This document shows, piece after piece, positions 44,062-52,742 of a stretch of DNA of 64,000 nt. The notes under the pieces were generated by a model. It ran no database searches. It saw nothing but the letters and a program-made list of their open reading frames with translations, and was not told the origin of the DNA. Position 1 is the first letter of the stretch. Every line of letters begins with the position of its first letter. Source of the DNA: Prevotellaceae bacterium UBA4359. GTDB taxonomy: Bacteria > Bacteroidota > Bacteroidia > Bacteroidales > Bacteroidaceae. The translations under genes and the position numbers were made by a program. The stretch covers positions 9,450 to 73,449 of the forward strand of contig DGSP01000056.1 of assembly GCA_002393555.1 (NCBI GenBank), written 5' to 3'.

Positions 44062-45162
44062 TCAGTCGATGTTTGTCTTCAGTAATCCCACAATCCATAT
44101 AAATAAAGCATAGATAGCAATGTCAAGCCCTATGATGTAGTGGAATTCAAGTCCGCCTCCGTAGAGGCCGTAGTTGATCAGGCAGATGGAAATGAAGAGG
44201 GTGATAATGACAGCGAGGGTTTGGTGCATGTCGAGTCCCATCTGCATGATGCGGTGGTGAAGGTGGGTCTTGTCGGGGGCAAACATAGGCTTGCCGTTGA
44301 ACTTGCGCCAGAGGGCTACGCGGATGACATCGATGCAGGGGATGAAGACGAGGGTGAAGGAGATGAGGAGGGACTCTTCGCGGTAGGGAAAGCCTGTGGG
44401 TTCGTTCGACATTTGATATTTGATGGCGAGGTAGGCGATGACGTAGCCGAGGAAGAGGCTGCCCGAGTCGCCCATGAAGGTTTTGAGACGGCCCACTTTT
44501 CCATACATGTTGAAGAAGAAGAAAGCGAGGGTGGCACCGGCCAGGCTGATGCTGATGATGCAGAAGAGGTGTGCTTGCAGGTCGTAGTAGAGATAGGCGA
44601 AGGAACCTAGGATGAGGCAGGCGAGGCCGGAGGCGAGTCCGTCGATGCCGTCGATGAGGTTCATGGCATTGACGATGAGGAGGATGATGAAGACGGTGAG
44701 GGGGTAGCCGACCCAAATGGGAATTTCGTGGATGCCGAAGAGTCCGTGCAGGTCGTTTATCATGAGGTTGCACAGGGGGAAGAGCAGGGCGGCAATGGTC
44801 TGGATGATGAATTTGTGGGTGGCTTTGAGGCCCTTGAGGTCGTCGAAGATGCCAATGAGGTATATCATGATGGCACCTGTCACCATCATGACGTTGGAGA
44901 TGCCTATCTTGAAGTCGTTTTGGATGCCTTGGTACATGATGAGCAGGGTGATGGTGACACCTACACTCAGGGAGGGCATGAAGAGTGTGCCGCCCAGACG
45001 GGGGATGCCGTGCTTGTGCACTTTGCGGGCATTGGGAAGGTCGAGCAGTCCTCGGCTGTTGCAGAGTTTGACTACCAATGGTGTCCCTATCAGCGAGAAA
45101 ATGAGGCTGATGGCAAAGGCTATGATAATGTAGGCGTTGTTTATAATCATGTGTTTTGGCAC
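44062..45162 (-). CDS. Undecaprenyl-phosphate N-acetylhexosamine-1-phosphate transferase (WecA/TagO-like)
   Basis: 366 residues, about eleven helices. Polytopic phosphoglycosyl transferase motifs are GIFDDLKGLKATHK, NAMNLIDGIDGLASG, FMGDSGSLFLGY and the cytosolic DKTHLHHR. It links a HexNAc phosphate to undecaprenyl phosphate. A second ATG four codons on (45150, MIINNAY) is equally likely as start. This is one of three lipid-carrier-charging enzymes in the window. The 295-bp gap upstream holds one hairpin and nothing else visible. Confidence 0.93.
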   Translation of the reverse strand: MPKHMIINNAYIIIAFAISLIFSLIGTPLVVKLCNSRGLLDLPNARKVHKHGIPRLGGTLFMPSLSVGVTITLLIMYQGIQNDFKIGISNVMMVTGAIMIYLIGIFDDLKGLKATHKFIIQTIAALLFPLCNLMINDLHGLFGIHEIPIWVGYPLTVFIILLIVNAMNLIDGIDGLASGLACLILGSFAYLYYDLQAHLFCIISISLAGATLAFFFFNMYGKVGRLKTFMGDSGSLFLGYVIAYLAIKYQMSNEPTGFPYREESLLISFTLVFIPCIDVIRVALWRKFNGKPMFAPDKTHLHHRIMQMGLDMHQTLAVIITLFISICLINYGLYGGGLEFHYIIGLDIAIYALFIWIVGLLKTNID

Positions 45163-45298
45163 TTTCTACATGATAAAACGTGAAAACTTGTTATTTATTG
45201 TGAAAAAGTGAAGATATTTTCTTTGGGTTGGATTGTGTGGGGGAAATGTGTGGGTGGAGATGCTGAAAAGCCTCTTGGTGCAAGCCTGTTCAATATGT

Positions 45299-45342
45299 AA
45301 ATTGTTGCCCGTGCAAATTGCATATTGTACGGGCAACAATTT
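45299..45342. repeat. 14-bp inverted repeat in a gap
   Basis: aaattgttgcccgt (45299-45312) and acgggcaacaattt (45329-45342) are perfect complements around 16 nt. It lies between the DUF4847 stop and the wecA-like start and could end transcription from the former. Confidence 0.8.
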
Positions 45343-45457
45343 GAATGTGCAACGGGGTTTCCCGTAGGGTGGCTGTGGGTGTTTGTTTGTAGCCGATGTG
45401 GGGATGCCATGATTGATGTGCTGTAGGAGACTTCTCGCTTGTCTGGGAAATGCCTTG

Positions 45458-45898
45458 TCAGTATTTTCGGAAGTGGAGCCTGTAGAGTTCGTTCCTCAGT
45501 GTCATGTTTCCGCTGCTGAGGTTCTCGAAGATGAATGTGTCTTCAGTCCCGGCAATGCCCAACTTTAGGAGTTGTTCGGTGTCATCCATGGGTTCGAGTT
45601 GGTCTTTGGTCACAACGCGGTAGGGCGAGTGGATGCTCAGGTGGTCTCCCTGCTTGTCGAATCGGAAGAGGAGCGTGAGGTTGCCATCGTCGATGTCTCT
45701 CACTTGGAGCAGGTCGTTCTCGATGCCCCAGTAGATGTAACTGTATGTCATGTCGCTGCTGCTGCCTGTCGATAGGTCGTCGATTTGGCGCAACTGCCAG
45801 TTGCCGTCGAGTTTTCCGTTGTCGGATGTCTCCAACTCGCACGAAAGGAGGAGGGTGCAGGAAAGGAGGAGGTAGAGTATCTTTTTTATGTGTGTCAT
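45458..45898 (-). CDS. Lipocalin-like lipoprotein (DUF4847)
   Basis: 146 residues. Signal peptide with lipobox LLSC, acylated Cys at 20. The beta-rich mature part (GKLDGNWQLRQIDD, LLFRFDKQGDHLSIHSPY, MTLRNELYRLHFRKY) fits the small lipocalin-like family of Bacteroidales. Its ATG overlaps the stop of the Wzi gene (ATGA), so it is coupled to capsule attachment; role unknown. Confidence 0.82.
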   Translation of the reverse strand: MTHIKKILYLLLSCTLLLSCELETSDNGKLDGNWQLRQIDDLSTGSSSDMTYSYIYWGIENDLLQVRDIDDGNLTLLFRFDKQGDHLSIHSPYRVVTKDQLEPMDDTEQLLKLGIAGTEDTFIFENLSSGNMTLRNELYRLHFRKY

Positions 45899-47421
45899 TG
45901 CTCAAATCTTATGGTGAACATTCCGCCCGTGTTGTCTCCCATCAGTTTGCCACGGTCAAGACCGAAGGCTGCTCCGAGGCTCAGGCCCTTGCAGAGTCGG
46001 TCGGCGCGGTAGGTGGTTTCGATGCCGAGGCTCACGTTGCGCTTGGGGTTGGGGTAGGGGGCATCGTAGGTGCCAAGGCCCTCTTGCCACGAGGCGCGGA
46101 TGCGGTAGTGCAGGTTGGGGGTCGGCTGTCCGGCCAGGCCGATGTGCCATGCCACGAATCGGTTGCATTGGAACAGGAGTTGACGGTTTTCGTTGTAGAT
46201 GGGGGAGAGGTAGAGCGGATTGCCCAGGGTCTGCCCCCAGTGTTGCCAACCGGGTTCGATGGCATTGTTGTAGTAGTTGTCTTTGCCTCCGATGTGGTCG
46301 GTGATTTGTGGGGTTCTCTCCGAATAGACTGGGCCGCTCTGGTATTTTGTGTAAACGTATTCCACGACTGCATCGCTCAGCCAGGGGAAGTTTTTCAGAT
46401 GCACATCGGCCCCGAGCATGATGTCCTTGAGGGGATAGAGCAGGTAGCGTTTTTTCTTCTTTTTCATCTGTCCGTCTTCGTAGGCGTAGCCGTCGTAGTC
46501 GAGGTGGAACATGGCTGAATGGTCTTCGAAGAAATGGTCGGCGTAGAGTCCGAACTTGGCAGCCTTGGTGTCGTAGTTCAGTCGCAAGACCCAACTGCCC
46601 AGCATGTTGCCCTCGTTGTTTTGTGTGGCACCATCGTTGGCACCATCAGACCCTCCTCCCACAAAGGCATGCCAGAAGGAACTCAGGCGGCGGCCACTCT
46701 TGGTTGTCGTGTACCCCGTGCTGGTGTATTTGTAGTGGGTGCCACCGAACTGCGAAGCCATCTCAAGTCCCAGTTCTGCGGTGAAGGGCTTTTCTTTCTT
46801 GCCCACTCTGAGGTAGCCGGCCTTGGTGTGCATGAGCACGTCTTGGTCGTAGTCGCCATATCCTCTGGCTCGGTATTCCTGAAAGCGGTTGTCGGTGTAC
46901 ATGCCCAGTGCAATGTGTCCCTTGAAAGACAGAAAGCCCCTTGTGCCAGGTATTTCCCAGTAGTCGGGCAGGGAGAACCGCACTTCGGGATAGGGGCGGG
47001 CGTTGATACCAAAGGTTTGCGAACCGCTGCTCAACTCGTTGTTCTTGAGTTGCATGGGCTGTTGCTTCTGGCCAATGGTGAGCAGTCCTTTCAGCCAACG
47101 GACATCGGCGTAGAGTTGCTGCACGATGAGGTCGCTGGTGTAGTTGACAGGTACGACAAAGTCTGCTCCATAGCCCATGTCCCAGTGGCGGGTGGAGTCG
47201 TTCATCGCACTGCGGAAGAAACCTCCTCGCAGATAACCCGAGTTCCGCTCGATGGAGGAAAGGCCATAGCGGTTGGCGGTGAGCCAGAAGGGGGCATGGC
47301 TACCGTCGGAGAAGGTTCCCGAAGTCTCGACAAAAAAAGAAGCACCTTTGCCCAAGTCGGGTGACTGGGCAAAGGTGCTTAAACTCCATGTGATGAACAA
47401 TGTAAAGAGAACCTTTTTCAT
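45895..47421 (-). CDS. Capsule assembly protein Wzi-like outer-membrane barrel
   Basis: 508 residues with a signal peptide (MKKVLFTLFITWSLSTFAQ). Typical Wzi opening APFWLTANRYGLSSIERNSGYLR and repeated amphipathic strands to the C-terminal Phe-rich TIRFEQ. Wzi forms an 18-strand barrel that holds capsule at the surface. An alternative ATG at 47445 overlaps the rny stop (TAATG) and would add eight residues. Flanked by EPS genes. Confidence 0.88.
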   Translation of the reverse strand: MKKVLFTLFITWSLSTFAQSPDLGKGASFFVETSGTFSDGSHAPFWLTANRYGLSSIERNSGYLRGGFFRSAMNDSTRHWDMGYGADFVVPVNYTSDLIVQQLYADVRWLKGLLTIGQKQQPMQLKNNELSSGSQTFGINARPYPEVRFSLPDYWEIPGTRGFLSFKGHIALGMYTDNRFQEYRARGYGDYDQDVLMHTKAGYLRVGKKEKPFTAELGLEMASQFGGTHYKYTSTGYTTTKSGRRLSSFWHAFVGGGSDGANDGATQNNEGNMLGSWVLRLNYDTKAAKFGLYADHFFEDHSAMFHLDYDGYAYEDGQMKKKKKRYLLYPLKDIMLGADVHLKNFPWLSDAVVEYVYTKYQSGPVYSERTPQITDHIGGKDNYYNNAIEPGWQHWGQTLGNPLYLSPIYNENRQLLFQCNRFVAWHIGLAGQPTPNLHYRIRASWQEGLGTYDAPYPNPKRNVSLGIETTYRADRLCKGLSLGAAFGLDRGKLMGDNTGGMFTIRFEQ

Positions 47422-47444
47422 TGTCGTTGTATGTGGGGTGTTCA

Positions 47445-48965
47445 TTATTTGGCGAAGGCCACGGCGCGTGTTTCGCGGATGACGGTAATCTTCACCTGTC
47501 CGGGGTAGGTCATCTCGTCCTGAATCTTCTTGGCAATGTCTGCGCTGAGGGCATCGATGTCTTTGTCGGAAATCTTGTCGGCACCTACGATGACGCGGAG
47601 TTCGCGACCGGCCTGAATGGCATAGGTCTTCGTCACGCCAGGGTAACTTGCAGCGAGGTTTTCGAGGTCGTTCAGACGCTTGAGATATGCCTCGACAATT
47701 TCGCGGCGAGCACCGGGACGGGCACCGCTGATGGCATCGCACACTTGCACGATTGGAGCCAGCAGGGTGGTCATCTCCATCTCGTCGTGGTGGGCGCCGA
47801 TGGCGTTGCAGATGTCTGGCTTCTCCTTATATTTCTCGGCAATCTGTGCGCCATAGAGGGCATGGGGAATCTCCAACTGCTCGTCTGGCACCTTGCCGAT
47901 GTCGTGCAGCAGTCCGGCGCGGCGCGCTTTCTTGGGGTTCAGACCCAGTTCGGCGGCCATCACGGCACAGAGGTTGGCCGTCTCGCGGGCATGCTGCAAG
48001 AGGTTCTGACCATAAGATGAACGGTATTTCATCTTGCCGACGATGCGAACCAACTCTGGATGCAAGCCATGTACGCCCAGGTCGATGCACGTGCGCTTGC
48101 CGGTTTCCACAATCTCATCTTCCACTTGCTTCTTCACCTTGGCAACAACCTCTTCGATGCGTGCGGGGTGAATGCGCCCGTCGGCCACAAGTTGGTGCAG
48201 GGCCAGACGGCAAATCTCGCGGCGCACAGGGTCGAAGGCGCTGATGACGATGGCTTCGGGGGTGTCATCGACCACAATCTCAGTGCCGGTGGCTGCTTCG
48301 AGTGCACGGATGTTGCGGCCTTCACGGCCAATCACGCGGCCTTTCACTTCATCGGAGTCGATGTGGAACACGCTGACGGAGTTCTCCACTGCCGTTTCGC
48401 TGGCTACACGCTGAATGGACTGAATGACAATCTTCTTGGCCTCCTTGTTGGCGGTCATCTTGGCTTCGTCCATAATCTCGTTGATGTATTGCTGAGCCTG
48501 GGTCTTGGCTTCGTCTTTCAGCGACTCAATGAGCGACTCGCGAGCCTCTTCTGTCGTCAGGCCGGAAATGGCTTCGAGTTTAGAACGCTGGTCGGTTATC
48601 AACATGTCCAGGTTCTCCTTCTGCTTGTTGAGGCTGTCGCGCTGTGACTCGACCTCCCGCAACTTCTTCTGCACTTCTTCGTGCTGCTGGTGCAGGGTGA
48701 GTTCGCGCTGCTTCAGTTTGTTCTCATAGGCCTGCATCTTCTGGTTGCGCTGGTTGGCCTCTTTGTCGAGTTCTGACTTGCGGTTCAGGAACTTCTCCTT
48801 GAGTTCCAACTGCTTCTTCTCCTTGAGTGCTTCTGCCTCAATTTCACCTTCTTTGATGATTTGGTTGTATCTCTGCTTGATGATGTAGCGGAAGAGGACG
48901 AATCCGAGAACTCCGCCTAATATCAGACAGCCAACCGCAATGCTTATTGCTAATATTATGTCCAT
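47445..48965 (-). CDS. rny: Ribonuclease Y
   Basis: 506 residues from the ATG at 48965, which places the membrane helix at about 4-24 ([20 protein letters not shown]) at the N-terminus as in the family. A long coiled coil (about 30-190), a KH domain ([16 protein letters not shown]) and the HD domain ([17 protein letters not shown]) follow. It is the main mRNA-decay endonuclease in bacteria that lack RNase E, held at the membrane. Next to zapA, with a structured non-coding gap between. Confidence 0.96.
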   Translation of the reverse strand: MDIILAISIAVGCLILGGVLGFVLFRYIIKQRYNQIIKEGEIEAEALKEKKQLELKEKFLNRKSELDKEANQRNQKMQAYENKLKQRELTLHQQHEEVQKKLREVESQRDSLNKQKENLDMLITDQRSKLEAISGLTTEEARESLIESLKDEAKTQAQQYINEIMDEAKMTANKEAKKIVIQSIQRVASETAVENSVSVFHIDSDEVKGRVIGREGRNIRALEAATGTEIVVDDTPEAIVISAFDPVRREICRLALHQLVADGRIHPARIEEVVAKVKKQVEDEIVETGKRTCIDLGVHGLHPELVRIVGKMKYRSSYGQNLLQHARETANLCAVMAAELGLNPKKARRAGLLHDIGKVPDEQLEIPHALYGAQIAEKYKEKPDICNAIGAHHDEMEMTTLLAPIVQVCDAISGARPGARREIVEAYLKRLNDLENLAASYPGVTKTYAIQAGRELRVIVGADKISDKDIDALSADIAKKIQDEMTYPGQVKITVIRETRAVAFAK

Positions 48966-48992
48966 TTTTTTTAGTTTGTTTGGGTTATACAA

Positions 48993-49126
48993 TAAAAAAA
49001 CACAACTCAAGTCGTTCACGTCATTGCTGACTTGTGAATAACTGAAATTGTGCCTGAAAGTTTCACGGTGAAAGACTGCTGCCGAGGCTTCATGTTGCCG
49101 AGGCTTCAGCAAACAGCCATGTGTTT
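48993..49126 (-). ncRNA. ssrS: Candidate 6S-like small RNA
   Basis: The 163-bp gap between zapA and rny is structured: ends AAACACA and TGTGTTTTTTT on the minus strand pair and leave a U tail; the inside has two copies of gaagcctcggca and a tttcacggtgaaa palindrome. In E. coli, ssrS follows zapA; I recall similar placement in Bacteroidales but cannot confirm it here. If not 6S, it is the rny leader. Confidence 0.45.
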
Positions 49127-49128
49127 AC

Positions 49129-49419
49129 TTATATCCCGAGAGATTCTATCTCTTTTTCAATGTCATGCATCATCTCTGTATATGGCTCTGTATTTGCTCT
49201 GGCCGAGACCTTTTCAGCCTCGAATGCGGTGTTGAGCATAGCCATGACGTAGTAGTACTTATCATTGGGCATGTCTGGGTAGGTGTCTCGCAGTCGTTGA
49301 ATGCGACGCTGTATGCTGGCTGCTGCATCGCGATACATCTTCTCTTCTTCTGCGGTGGGAACCGTCAGCGGAAGTTCGATGCCTTCAATGACTACTTTGA
49401 CGTTCAGTTTGTTTGCCAT
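49129..49419 (-). CDS. zapA: Cell division protein ZapA
   Basis: 96 residues. VKVVIEGIELPLTVPTAEEEKMYRDAAASI and the C-terminal coiled coil (DKYYYVMAMLNTAFEAEK) match ZapA, which cross-links FtsZ filaments. Upstream on the same strand is a small coiled-coil gene, the usual Bacteroidota neighbour. Confidence 0.93.
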   Translation of the reverse strand: MANKLNVKVVIEGIELPLTVPTAEEEKMYRDAAASIQRRIQRLRDTYPDMPNDKYYYVMAMLNTAFEAEKVSARANTEPYTEMMHDIEKEIESLGI

Positions 49420-49478
49420 GATAGATGTACTTTACTTTGTCTGTAAGTAGATTCTTTCACATACATTTGGAAATGTTC

Positions 49479-49802
49479 TCAGTCTGCGTCGCTTCCGTCA
49501 CCTTCTGTGCCGGTCGATAGGATGCTGATACATTTGTTGATTTCACGAACCAATCGGGTGATTTTCATCTTTGATTCCTTGATGTCGGCATCGCTGATTT
49601 CAATCATTTTGGCCAATTTCAGATTGTTGTAATCTTCCTTGCTCTGAGCCAGTTGGGCTTTGAGTTGCTTGATTTCCTCGTCCTTGCTTTCCAGGTCGGT
49701 GTAGAGGTCGGCGTTTTCTTGCTTGAGCACACGAAATTGAGCGATGAGTTGGCGTATCTTCGCTTCAAATTTTTTCATCGACAGTCTTTCTTCTGTAGTC
49801 AT
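49479..49802 (-). CDS. Small coiled-coil protein next to zapA
   Basis: 107 residues, mainly one coiled coil (about 8-70: RQLIAQFRVLKQENADLY...) with an acidic C-terminus. Comparable to ZapB in size and context, but no residue-level match can be claimed. An internal ATG at 49778 (MKKFEAKI) is an alternative start. Probably co-transcribed with zapA. A possible -7 element (TAATTTTG on the minus strand, 49846-49853) is upstream. Confidence 0.75.
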   Translation of the reverse strand: MTTEERLSMKKFEAKIRQLIAQFRVLKQENADLYTDLESKDEEIKQLKAQLAQSKEDYNNLKLAKMIEISDADIKESKMKITRLVREINKCISILSTGTEGDGSDAD

Positions 49803-49959
49803 AATGAGTGTGCGTCAATCACAAAGTGCGAACAACAATTTTATGCAAAATTATACATTTGTGTGGACTTAACCAATCTTTTTGTCAATTTTTTCTCGTC
49901 TATTGATGAAAAAGTTTATAAGATGTCGCTTTTTACGCTATCTTTTAGGTTTTTAAGCA

Positions 49960-50604
49960 TTACTTTTTCATTTTGGCTTCAGCCTTTGCCACTTCTTCGT
50001 CGGAGGGGTTGGGTTCTTTCTTCGCCAAGGTGATGAGGTTATAGACGTATTCCTGAATCCATGCTTCGCTGAATCCCAACATTTGCTGGTAGCGGCGCAC
50101 GGAAAAGACGGATTTTCTGATGCCGTCATCGTCCCATGTGTCTTTGGTGAAGATGTCGTGTACAGTGCTGTCTGTCAAGTTCTTCACCATCTTTTTCATG
50201 AAACCGGGAATGCGGAATTTCCATTTCAGGAGGTTACCCATCAGCATCATGGTCTCTTGGGTAAATCCCTGGAATGCGTAAAGATAGCGGCCCACGTCGT
50301 TCTGGGTTCGGCACCCCTTCTTCACGCTTGCGTCAATCTCTTTGAAGAAGTTGTCGCTGATGCCATACAGGTCGTGCAGCATCTTGGCGCATGCTTTCTT
50401 TTCGCCGATGCCCAGGCGGTTGTTGACGGTGGCTACGTGGAGGGTGCGTTTGAAGGTCAGCAGGTCGGGGAGTGCAGAGAGGTTGGATATGCCGAGATTG
50501 GCCGCAAGCACACTCTGGAAATAGACACGGATGAGTGTCATGAAATCTTCCATCCCACCGACGTTCTCCTTCTTTTTCTTCTTGAAAATATCTAAAAAAG
50601 CCAT
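49960..50604 (-). CDS. Conserved protein of unknown function
   Basis: 214 residues, start ATG at 50604 followed by a very basic stretch (MAFLDIFKKKKKEN). Mostly helical, without signal peptide, cysteine motif or enzyme motif that I recognise. Last part is charged (EEVAKAEAKMKK). It lies alone between the zapA group and the WcaJ-like gene, both on the same strand. It is probably a real gene because the frame is long, uses ordinary codons and has a normal start. Confidence 0.7.
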   Translation of the reverse strand: MAFLDIFKKKKKENVGGMEDFMTLIRVYFQSVLAANLGISNLSALPDLLTFKRTLHVATVNNRLGIGEKKACAKMLHDLYGISDNFFKEIDASVKKGCRTQNDVGRYLYAFQGFTQETMMLMGNLLKWKFRIPGFMKKMVKNLTDSTVHDIFTKDTWDDDGIRKSVFSVRRYQQMLGFSEAWIQEYVYNLITLAKKEPNPSDEEVAKAEAKMKK

Positions 50605-50735
50605 TGTGAAAATTACATTTATATATTATAATGTGCAAATCTTGTTCATGAGGAAGCGTTTTTCTTCTTATGCTGATGTGTTTTTGTCCATGCGAGGATG
50701 GCGCAGTCTTGATTCGACTCTGTTTGTCTTGTCCT

Positions 50736-52133
50736 TTAATAGGCATTGCCCTTTTCTTTCCCGAGCATGTTCCAGACGGTCAAGAAGATAATCTTCAAGT
50801 CGAGCAGGAACGTCCAGTTTTCGATGTATTCGATGTCTTTTTTCACGCGGCCTTCCATCTGGTCGATGTATCGGGTCTCTCCGCGAAAACCCGTCACCTG
50901 GGCTAATCCTGTGATGCCAGGCTTGGCAAAATGACGCACCATGAAGCGGTTGATGAGTTTGGAATACTCATTCGTGTGTTTCAACATGTGTGGGCGAGGG
51001 CCAACGACCGACATGTCGCCCATGAACACGTTGATGAACTGAGGCAGTTCGTCGATGTTTGCCTTGCGCATGAAATCGCCGAAGGGGAACTTTCGTGGGT
51101 CGTCTGCCGTGGCCTGCACTTTGTCTGCATCGGCGTTCACCTTCATCGAGCGGAACTTGATGCATTTGAAGATTTTACCGTCCAAGCCCGTGCGTTCTTG
51201 CAGGAAGAAAATGGGACCAGGAGATTGTATCTTGATGATGATGGCCGCCACAATGAACACCCATGGGAAGATGAGAAGGAGGACGATGGAGGAAAACACG
51301 ATGTCGAAAATTCTCTTGATGATTTTGTTTCTCGTGTCCCTGAGCGGCTCTTCGCGACGCGCGATGACTGGCACTCCGTCCAACGACATGAAAGCCATGT
51401 TCCCTTTGAACACATCAATGGTGGGGATATAGAAGAAACGAATCAGGTGGTTGTCGCAGAACTTGCTAATCATGTTGACAACATAATGCTGGTCTTTCGG
51501 GAAGTTGCCGTAGATTTCATTCACTTGCAAGTTTTTGCTCAGCCATCCATAGATGTCCCCGATAGAGCCGATTCTCTTGGAGGCAAGATTCTCGTAGAGG
51601 CAATCTCCATCGTAGAAAGTTCCGACAATTTCGTATCCGTAGAAAGGTGTGCTCAAGATGTTAAAGAGATGGCTCACCACCTGCTCTTTCCCAATGAGCA
51701 CGACTTTTTTCTGGTTGCGTTTGTTGGAACGCAGATGAGAAAGGACGGCTCGAATGCAAAAACGCTCGATGAGCAGGAGTATCATGTACCCGCCGATGGA
51801 CATGAGCAGAAATTTTCGGGGAAAATAGTCGGATGGATGCGACAGCAACGTTATCAGCGAGATGAACAGCAATGTCATGGAGCATGTGGTGACAACGCGG
51901 ATGACGATGGCTTCTCCTTTGACAAACCGGGATTGCGTGATGGAAGGGAACAGGAAGGCGCTGATGGAGAAACTGAGGATGTAGGTGAACAGCAACCATG
52001 GCACATTTTCAATGCCATGCAACGAAGTGGGTGACACAACTGCTATTAACTTGTAAAATCCAACGATGAAAAGTGTCAATAACGTGATGTCTATGACATA
52101 AATGCCGATGCGCAAGTTTTTATCTGTTCCCAT
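50736..52133 (-). CDS. Undecaprenyl-phosphate sugar phosphotransferase (WcaJ-like)
   Basis: 465 residues. Four or five N-terminal helices (to about 130), a Rossmann-like middle (KVVLIGKEQVVSHL), a further hydrophobic segment near 280 and the C-terminal bacterial sugar transferase domain (FFLQERTGLDGKIFKCIKFRSM, IDELPQFINVFMGDMSVVGPRPH, AKPGITGLAQVTGFRGET). Long polyprenyl glycosylphosphotransferase that starts an exopolysaccharide unit, probably with glucose-1-phosphate. Divergent from the Wzc-type gene. Confidence 0.93.
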   Translation of the reverse strand: MGTDKNLRIGIYVIDITLLTLFIVGFYKLIAVVSPTSLHGIENVPWLLFTYILSFSISAFLFPSITQSRFVKGEAIVIRVVTTCSMTLLFISLITLLSHPSDYFPRKFLLMSIGGYMILLLIERFCIRAVLSHLRSNKRNQKKVVLIGKEQVVSHLFNILSTPFYGYEIVGTFYDGDCLYENLASKRIGSIGDIYGWLSKNLQVNEIYGNFPKDQHYVVNMISKFCDNHLIRFFYIPTIDVFKGNMAFMSLDGVPVIARREEPLRDTRNKIIKRIFDIVFSSIVLLLIFPWVFIVAAIIIKIQSPGPIFFLQERTGLDGKIFKCIKFRSMKVNADADKVQATADDPRKFPFGDFMRKANIDELPQFINVFMGDMSVVGPRPHMLKHTNEYSKLINRFMVRHFAKPGITGLAQVTGFRGETRYIDQMEGRVKKDIEYIENWTFLLDLKIIFLTVWNMLGKEKGNAY

Positions 52134-52245
52134 TCTGATTCGGTATGTGGCCCTCTTGCACTTTCTGCCGAAACTGAAGGCGAAAAAGGACTATATATTA
52201 TTACAATTTCTTCTTAAAGAAGAACCTTTTAATGCTAATTTTGTG

Positions 52246-52253
52246 CAAAGTTA
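52246..52253 (-). promoter_or_regulatory. Candidate -7 element for the WcaJ-like gene
   Basis: TAACTTTG on the minus strand, about 113 bp upstream of the gene; no clear -33. The region 52254-52516 shows no supported gene. Confidence 0.45.
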
Positions 52254-52516
52254 CGTAAAAAAATGTCATGTTGAAAACTTTTTGGATTTTTATTTCCGAA
52301 ATGGCTTATTTTTCTTTTCTTTTCGGCTGAAGATTCCGAAAATCCAGTGTCTCAATCGGCCTTTCGCTTCATCCTTCTTTGTCCCTCTTTCATGCCTCTA
52401 CGGTTTCGGTGGTCGTCATGTGATGGACGATGGTGAGTGTGAAACAGGAGGAGACTTTGTCCTTCGTAGAGCCTTCGGATGCACAACCCAATTGGTCAAA
52501 AAGTACACACTCGTAG

Positions 52517-52599
52517 CCTCAAAACAGGTGTGACTCACACCTATGGGGGTGGTGTGACTCACACCTATGGGATAGGTCTGAGTCACACCTGTTTTGAGG
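52517..52599. repeat. Three-unit ggtgtgactcacacc array, locus 2
   Basis: Units at 52527-52541, 52551-52565 and 52575-52589, an exact 24-bp period; the last reads ggtctgagtcacacc. Outer flanks cctcaaaacagg (52517-52528) and cctgttttgagg (52588-52599) are perfect inverted repeats. Same family as 25591-25667. Lies between divergent EPS genes. Confidence 0.92.
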
Positions 52600-52714
52600 T
52601 TGTTTTGTGTGGCCATTTTGTACGAAATCTTCTTTTCTTCCTTTGTGTGGAGTGGGCGATGGCGATAAAACGTATAATTTTGGCAAAAAACTTTCCTATG
52701 TAAAAAATTGTTTT

Positions 52715-52722
52715 TACCTTTG
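52715..52722 (+). promoter_or_regulatory. -7 element for the Wzc-type gene
   Basis: TACCTTTG 20 bp before the ATG; the nearest TTTG (52679-52682) is 32 nt upstream, longer than usual. Confidence 0.5.
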
Positions 52723-52742
52723 CACAAAAATAAGAATAAAAA

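Noticed and set aside
52102..52533. 143-codon frame between the two divergent polysaccharide genes
   Set aside because: It begins inside the WcaJ-like gene and ends in the repeat array. No family resemblance; possibly decayed coding sequence, but unsupported.
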